64,000 bases of DNA from Marmoricola sp. URHB0036. Lineage in GTDB: Bacteria > Actinomycetota > Actinomycetes > Propionibacteriales > Nocardioidaceae. The notes beneath the pieces were generated by a model. The model was not told the origin of the DNA. It saw only the letters and a list, made by a program, of their open reading frames with translations, and made no database searches. Position numbers and translations under genes: made by a program. How positions within the stretch are numbered: position 1 is the first letter of the stretch; the number at the start of each line of letters is the position of its first letter. Below, piece by piece: positions 61,241 through 64,000 of this stretch. The stretch is from assembly GCF_000426045.1 (NCBI RefSeq), contig NZ_AUEP01000017.1, positions 51,942-115,941 of the forward strand, written 5' to 3'.

Positions 61241-62097
61241 AGCTGATGCGCCTCGGCCCGGTCGGCGCCGAACGACCCGTCGTCCGTGTCGACGACACGT
61301 CGTACGTCGACGTGTCCGACGCCGTCACCGACTACGACGAGGCCTTCTTCGGCTCCAGCGGTCTGGAGAGGGTGCGGATGCTGGTCGCTGAGCGTACGGC
61401 GATCGGCCGCGTGCACACCTTTGCCGGCGAGCGCATCGGCGCGCCCATCGCCCGGCCCCACCAGATCCTCTGCATCGGTCTGAACTACAGCGACCACGCC
61501 GCCGAGACCGGCCAGCCCGTCCCGGACGAGCCGATCCTGTTCACCAAGTCGCCGAACACCATCGTCGGCCCCTACGACGACGTGCGGATCCCGCGAACCT
61601 CGACCAAGACCGACTGGGAGGTCGAGCTCGGGATCGTGATCGGCCGGCGTACGTCGTACCTCGACTCGGTCGACGAGGCCAGGGAGGCGATCGCCGGTTT
61701 CGTGCTCGTCAACGACGTCAGCGAACGAGCTTTCCAGACAGAGCGCAGCGGACAGTGGTCCAAGGGCAAGTCGGCCGAGACCTTCAACCCGGCCGGGCCC
61801 TGGCTCGTCACGCCGGACGAGATCGACGACGTGCTGTCGCTGGGCATGTGGCTCGACGTCAACGGTGTCAGCCGTCAGCGCGGATCGACCGCGACGATGG
61901 TCTTCGACCCCTACTTCATCGTCCACTACCTCAGCCAGTTCATGGTGCTGGAGCCAGGTGACCTGATCGACACCGGCACCCCGCCCGGTGTCGGGCTGGG
62001 CCTCGACCCACCTGTCTTCCTCGCAGCGGGTGACGTCATGGAGCTGGGCATCGACGGCCTCGGGACGCAGCGCCAGACCGTGATCGCGCCACGCTGA
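61237..62097 (+). CDS. Fumarylacetoacetate-hydrolase-family protein (diketo-deoxy sugar acid hydrolase candidate)
   Basis: A 286-residue FAH-superfamily enzyme distinct from FahA: ILCIGLNYSDHAAETG, metal ligands in DWEVELGIVIG and VNDVSERAFQ, and DTGTPPGVGLGLDP. In oxidative L-fucose and L-rhamnose breakdown such enzymes cleave a 2,4-diketo-3-deoxy acid to pyruvate and lactate, which fits the adjoining dehydratase and SDR. Start GTG 61237 overlaps the lactonase stop. The exact substrate is not decided by sequence. Confidence 0.85.
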   Translation: MKLMRLGPVGAERPVVRVDDTSYVDVSDAVTDYDEAFFGSSGLERVRMLVAERTAIGRVHTFAGERIGAPIARPHQILCIGLNYSDHAAETGQPVPDEPILFTKSPNTIVGPYDDVRIPRTSTKTDWEVELGIVIGRRTSYLDSVDEAREAIAGFVLVNDVSERAFQTERSGQWSKGKSAETFNPAGPWLVTPDEIDDVLSLGMWLDVNGVSRQRGSTATMVFDPYFIVHYLSQFMVLEPGDLIDTGTPPGVGLGLDPPVFLAAGDVMELGIDGLGTQRQTVIAPR

Positions 62098-62098
62098 G

Positions 62099-63124
62099 GT
62101 GCGCTCCCTCGTCCTGACCGGTCCCGGCCGGTCCGAAGTGCAGGAGGTTCCGGACCCCGAGCCCGGACCGGACGACGTCGTCGTCGACGTGGCACGCGTC
62201 GGCATCTGTGGCACCGACGCCGAGCTGTTCAGCGGCGAGATGGAGTATCTGCGCAAGGGGCACACCACCTACCCGCTGACTCCCGGCCACGAGTGGTGCG
62301 GCACCGTCGCGGCCGTCGGCTCCGACGTGGAGGACAGCTGGGTCGGCCGCCGTGTCACCGGCGACACCATGCTCGGCTGCGGAGCCTGCCGACGCTGCCT
62401 CGGTGGACGTCACCACGTGTGCGCGACCCGGTCCGAGATCGGCATCCGTGGGCGCTACCCCGGTGCGTTGGCCGAGAAGCTGCGGGTCCCGGCCCGCGCG
62501 CTCCTGCGCCTCCCCGCCGACGTCGACGACACCGCTGGCGCGATGGTCGAGCCGGGTGGCAACGCGTTGCGCGCCGTCCAGGCCGCGGCCGTCGCGCCCG
62601 GTGAGGGGCTGCTCGTCGTCGGCACCGGCACCATCGGCCTGCTCGCCGCCCAGTTCGCCCGCGCTGACGGCGTGCACGTGCACCTCGCCGGAGTGGCCGG
62701 CCCGGGTCTCGACTTCGCCCGGGCGTACGGCGTCGGCCCGACCTCGACGCTGGCGGACCTGCCCGACGTGCCGTTCGACGCGGTCATCGACGCGTCCAAC
62801 GCGAGGACGGTCCCCGCGCGAGTGGTGCAGCTCGTCGAACCCGGGCGGCGCGTGGTCTTCATCGGGCTCTCGGCCGAGCCCAGCCTCGTCGACTCCCGCG
62901 AGATCGCCCTCAACGACGTGACCGCGGTCGGCATCCTCGGCGCCTCCGCCGGGCTGCCGGGCACCGTGTCGGCGTACGCCTCCGGTGCGGTGGACCCGGG
63001 TCCGCTCGTCGCCGCCGTCGTACCCCTTGACCGGACGCACGACGCACTGGCCGGATGGCGTCCTGACGACGCGACTGCTGCTCCCAAGATCCACGTCGAC
63101 CCCCGACTCCAGGAGATGACATGA
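62099..63124 (+). CDS. Zinc-dependent alcohol/sugar dehydrogenase (MDR)
   Basis: A 341-residue medium-chain dehydrogenase. Catalytic zinc ligands are Cys in VGICGTDAELF and His-Glu in PGHEWCG; structural zinc cysteines follow the C-x2-C-x2-C-x7-C pattern in CGACRRCLGGRHHVC. The Rossmann loop is VGTGTIGLLAA. It probably oxidises the free sugar to the lactone as the first pathway step, or a later hydroxyl group. GTG 62099 is one base after the upstream stop; its own stop overlaps the SDR start (ATGA). Confidence 0.88.
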   Translation: MRSLVLTGPGRSEVQEVPDPEPGPDDVVVDVARVGICGTDAELFSGEMEYLRKGHTTYPLTPGHEWCGTVAAVGSDVEDSWVGRRVTGDTMLGCGACRRCLGGRHHVCATRSEIGIRGRYPGALAEKLRVPARALLRLPADVDDTAGAMVEPGGNALRAVQAAAVAPGEGLLVVGTGTIGLLAAQFARADGVHVHLAGVAGPGLDFARAYGVGPTSTLADLPDVPFDAVIDASNARTVPARVVQLVEPGRRVVFIGLSAEPSLVDSREIALNDVTAVGILGASAGLPGTVSAYASGAVDPGPLVAAVVPLDRTHDALAGWRPDDATAAPKIHVDPRLQEMT

Positions 63125-63864
63125 GTGACTTCGACGGACTGACCGCCCTCGTGACCGGAGGGGCCAGCGGCATCGGCGCCGCGACCGCCCGGTTGCTCAC
63201 CGAGCGGGGCGCGCGGGTGGCGATCATCGACCGAGCCGTCACCGGTGACAGCGGGTTCGTGGAGCTGTCCTGCGACATCACCGACCGGGCCGCCGTCGAC
63301 GTGAGCGTGGCGGAGGCGGCGGAGGCCCTCGGCGGCATCGACGTGCTCGTCAACAACGCCGGCATCGGCGCGATCGGCGACGTCTCCGAGAACGACGACG
63401 CCGAGTGGACGCACCTCCTCGACGTGAACGTCGTCGGCACCGCCCGGGTCTCGGCCGCCGCACTCCCCCACCTGCGTGCCTCCGACCACGCGGCGATCGT
63501 GAACGTCAGCTCGGTCGTGGCCGCGGTCGGCGTACCCCAACGGGCGTTGTACTCCGCCAGCAAGGGCGCTGTGGCTGGGCTCACGATCGCGATGGCCGCC
63601 GACCACGTCCGCGAAGGTATCCGCGTCAACGCGGTGCTGCCCGGCACGGCTGCCACCCCCTGGATCGGTCGCCTCCTCGACCAGGCCGACGACCCGGACG
63701 CGGCCGCCGAGGCGCTGCGGGCGCGGCAGCCCATCGGCCGACTGGTCGAGCCCGACGAGGTCGCCCACTCGATCGCCTACCTCGCCAGCCCGCTCAGCGC
63801 GTCGACCACCGGCACCCTGCTCGGTGTCGACGGCGGGATGAGCCAGATCCGGCTACCGAGCTGA
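63121..63864 (+). CDS. Short-chain dehydrogenase/reductase
   Basis: A 247-residue classical SDR: VTGGASGIG, an acidic residue in AIIDRA favouring NAD+, NNAGIGAIG, NVSSVVAAVG and YSASKGA, with PIGRLVEPDEVAHSIAYLAS near the end. In the L-fucose/L-rhamnose LDH-hydrolase routes an SDR oxidises the 2-keto-3-deoxy acid before the FAH-type hydrolase acts; that is the suggested role. It is the last gene of the operon, coupled by ATGA. Confidence 0.88.
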   Translation: MSDFDGLTALVTGGASGIGAATARLLTERGARVAIIDRAVTGDSGFVELSCDITDRAAVDVSVAEAAEALGGIDVLVNNAGIGAIGDVSENDDAEWTHLLDVNVVGTARVSAAALPHLRASDHAAIVNVSSVVAAVGVPQRALYSASKGAVAGLTIAMAADHVREGIRVNAVLPGTAATPWIGRLLDQADDPDAAAEALRARQPIGRLVEPDEVAHSIAYLASPLSASTTGTLLGVDGGMSQIRLPS

Positions 63865-63883
63865 GCACCAAGACCTCTGTCGG

Positions 63884-64000
63884 TCAGGCCGACAGTCGCT
63901 CTCCGGTGTCGGCGTCGAAGACGTGGACGTCGTGGGGGTCGGTGGTCACGTGCAGCACGTCGCCCTTGTGCACGGTGTTGCGTGCCGCGACGCGCACGAT
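63884..64000 (-). CDS. MalK/MsiK-type sugar ABC ATPase, C-terminal end (truncated by window edge)
   Basis: Only the last 38 codons are visible, read leftward and ending at TGA 63886-63884. The residues (NTVHKGDVLHVTTDPHDVHVFDAD in part, then TGERLSA) match the final OB/TOBE strands of CUT1 ATPases such as MalK, UgpC and MsiK. If complete beyond the window, this could be the ATPase missing from the CUT1 operon at 51552-54731 and perhaps from the one at position 1. Confidence 0.75.
   Translation of the reverse strand: MVRVAARNTVHKGDVLHVTTDPHDVHVFDADTGERLSA

Overview
This 64 kb window is very G+C-rich and gene-dense, with many GTG starts, many 4-base ATGA/GTGA stop-start overlaps and several apparently leaderless genes. 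With its gene content (Lrp/HppD pair, DUF3039, DUF4873, DUF2510-RDD, Excalibur, SARP-like regulator, many LacI-type sugar regulons), this points to an actinomycete chromosome, most likely a Nocardioides-like soil actinobacterium. That placement is inference from composition and families. I saw no rRNA, tRNA, CRISPR array, insertion sequence, integrase or plasmid gene.

Layout. 1-3.2 kb: a sugar-uptake locus (5' end of a solute-binding lipoprotein, a LacI regulator with two matching operators, a GH13 alpha-glucosidase). 3.2-7.2 kb: homogentisate dioxygenase, fumarylacetoacetase and, between them, an unrecognised protein coupled to fumarylacetoacetase. 7.2-9.7 kb: a GNAT protein, an AurF-like diiron oxygenase facing a TetR regulator over a double operator, and a DUF4873 protein. 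9.7-15 kb: a leftward operon of an SDR, an FAD-linked oxidase, a SnoaL-like protein, an unknown membrane protein and a DyP peroxidase. 15.2-18.7 kb: a MarR-MFS efflux pair, an RDD membrane protein and an SPFH protein. 18.7-21.5 kb: 4-hydroxyphenylpyruvate dioxygenase, an Lrp/AsnC regulator and an ACC deaminase. 21.5-30.7 kb: helicase, secreted metalloprotease, DUF3039, a TetR with a palindrome, DUF3048 lipoprotein, FabG, HIT protein, DHA2 pump and an Excalibur/zinc-ribbon protein. 30.8-40 kb: EamA/LysR pair, a SARP-like giant regulator facing a methyltransferase/SnoaL pair over direct heptamer repeats, an SRPBCC protein, a YcaQ/AlkZ-like glycosylase and a thioesterase. 40-48.1 kb: a complete L-arabinose locus (CUT2 transporter, araA, araD, araB, LacI-type AraR). 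48.2-58.5 kb: a beta-glycoside locus (GH1, GH3, CUT1 transporter without its own ATPase, two LacI regulators). 58.5-63.9 kb: an oxidative sugar-acid pathway (IlvD-type dehydratase, SMP-30 lactonase, FAH-family hydrolase, zinc dehydrogenase, SDR). The last bases hold the 3' end of a MalK/MsiK-type ATPase.

How the genes work together. The right half is a plant-polysaccharide programme: beta-linked oligosaccharides are imported and cut by GH1/GH3 enzymes, L-arabinose enters the pentose phosphate pathway through AraBAD, and another sugar is probably oxidised through lactone, acid and keto-deoxy acid stages. The left half carries aromatic amino-acid breakdown (HppD, HmgA, FahA). Operators I could read link specific LacI proteins to specific promoters: one motif at both arabinose promoters, and two different motifs meeting at the promoter of the beta-glycoside transporter. 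The most interesting unexplained items are the protein sandwiched in the homogentisate cluster, the oxidase-peroxidase operon with its unknown membrane partner, the dual-LacI promoter, and the SARP-type repeats.
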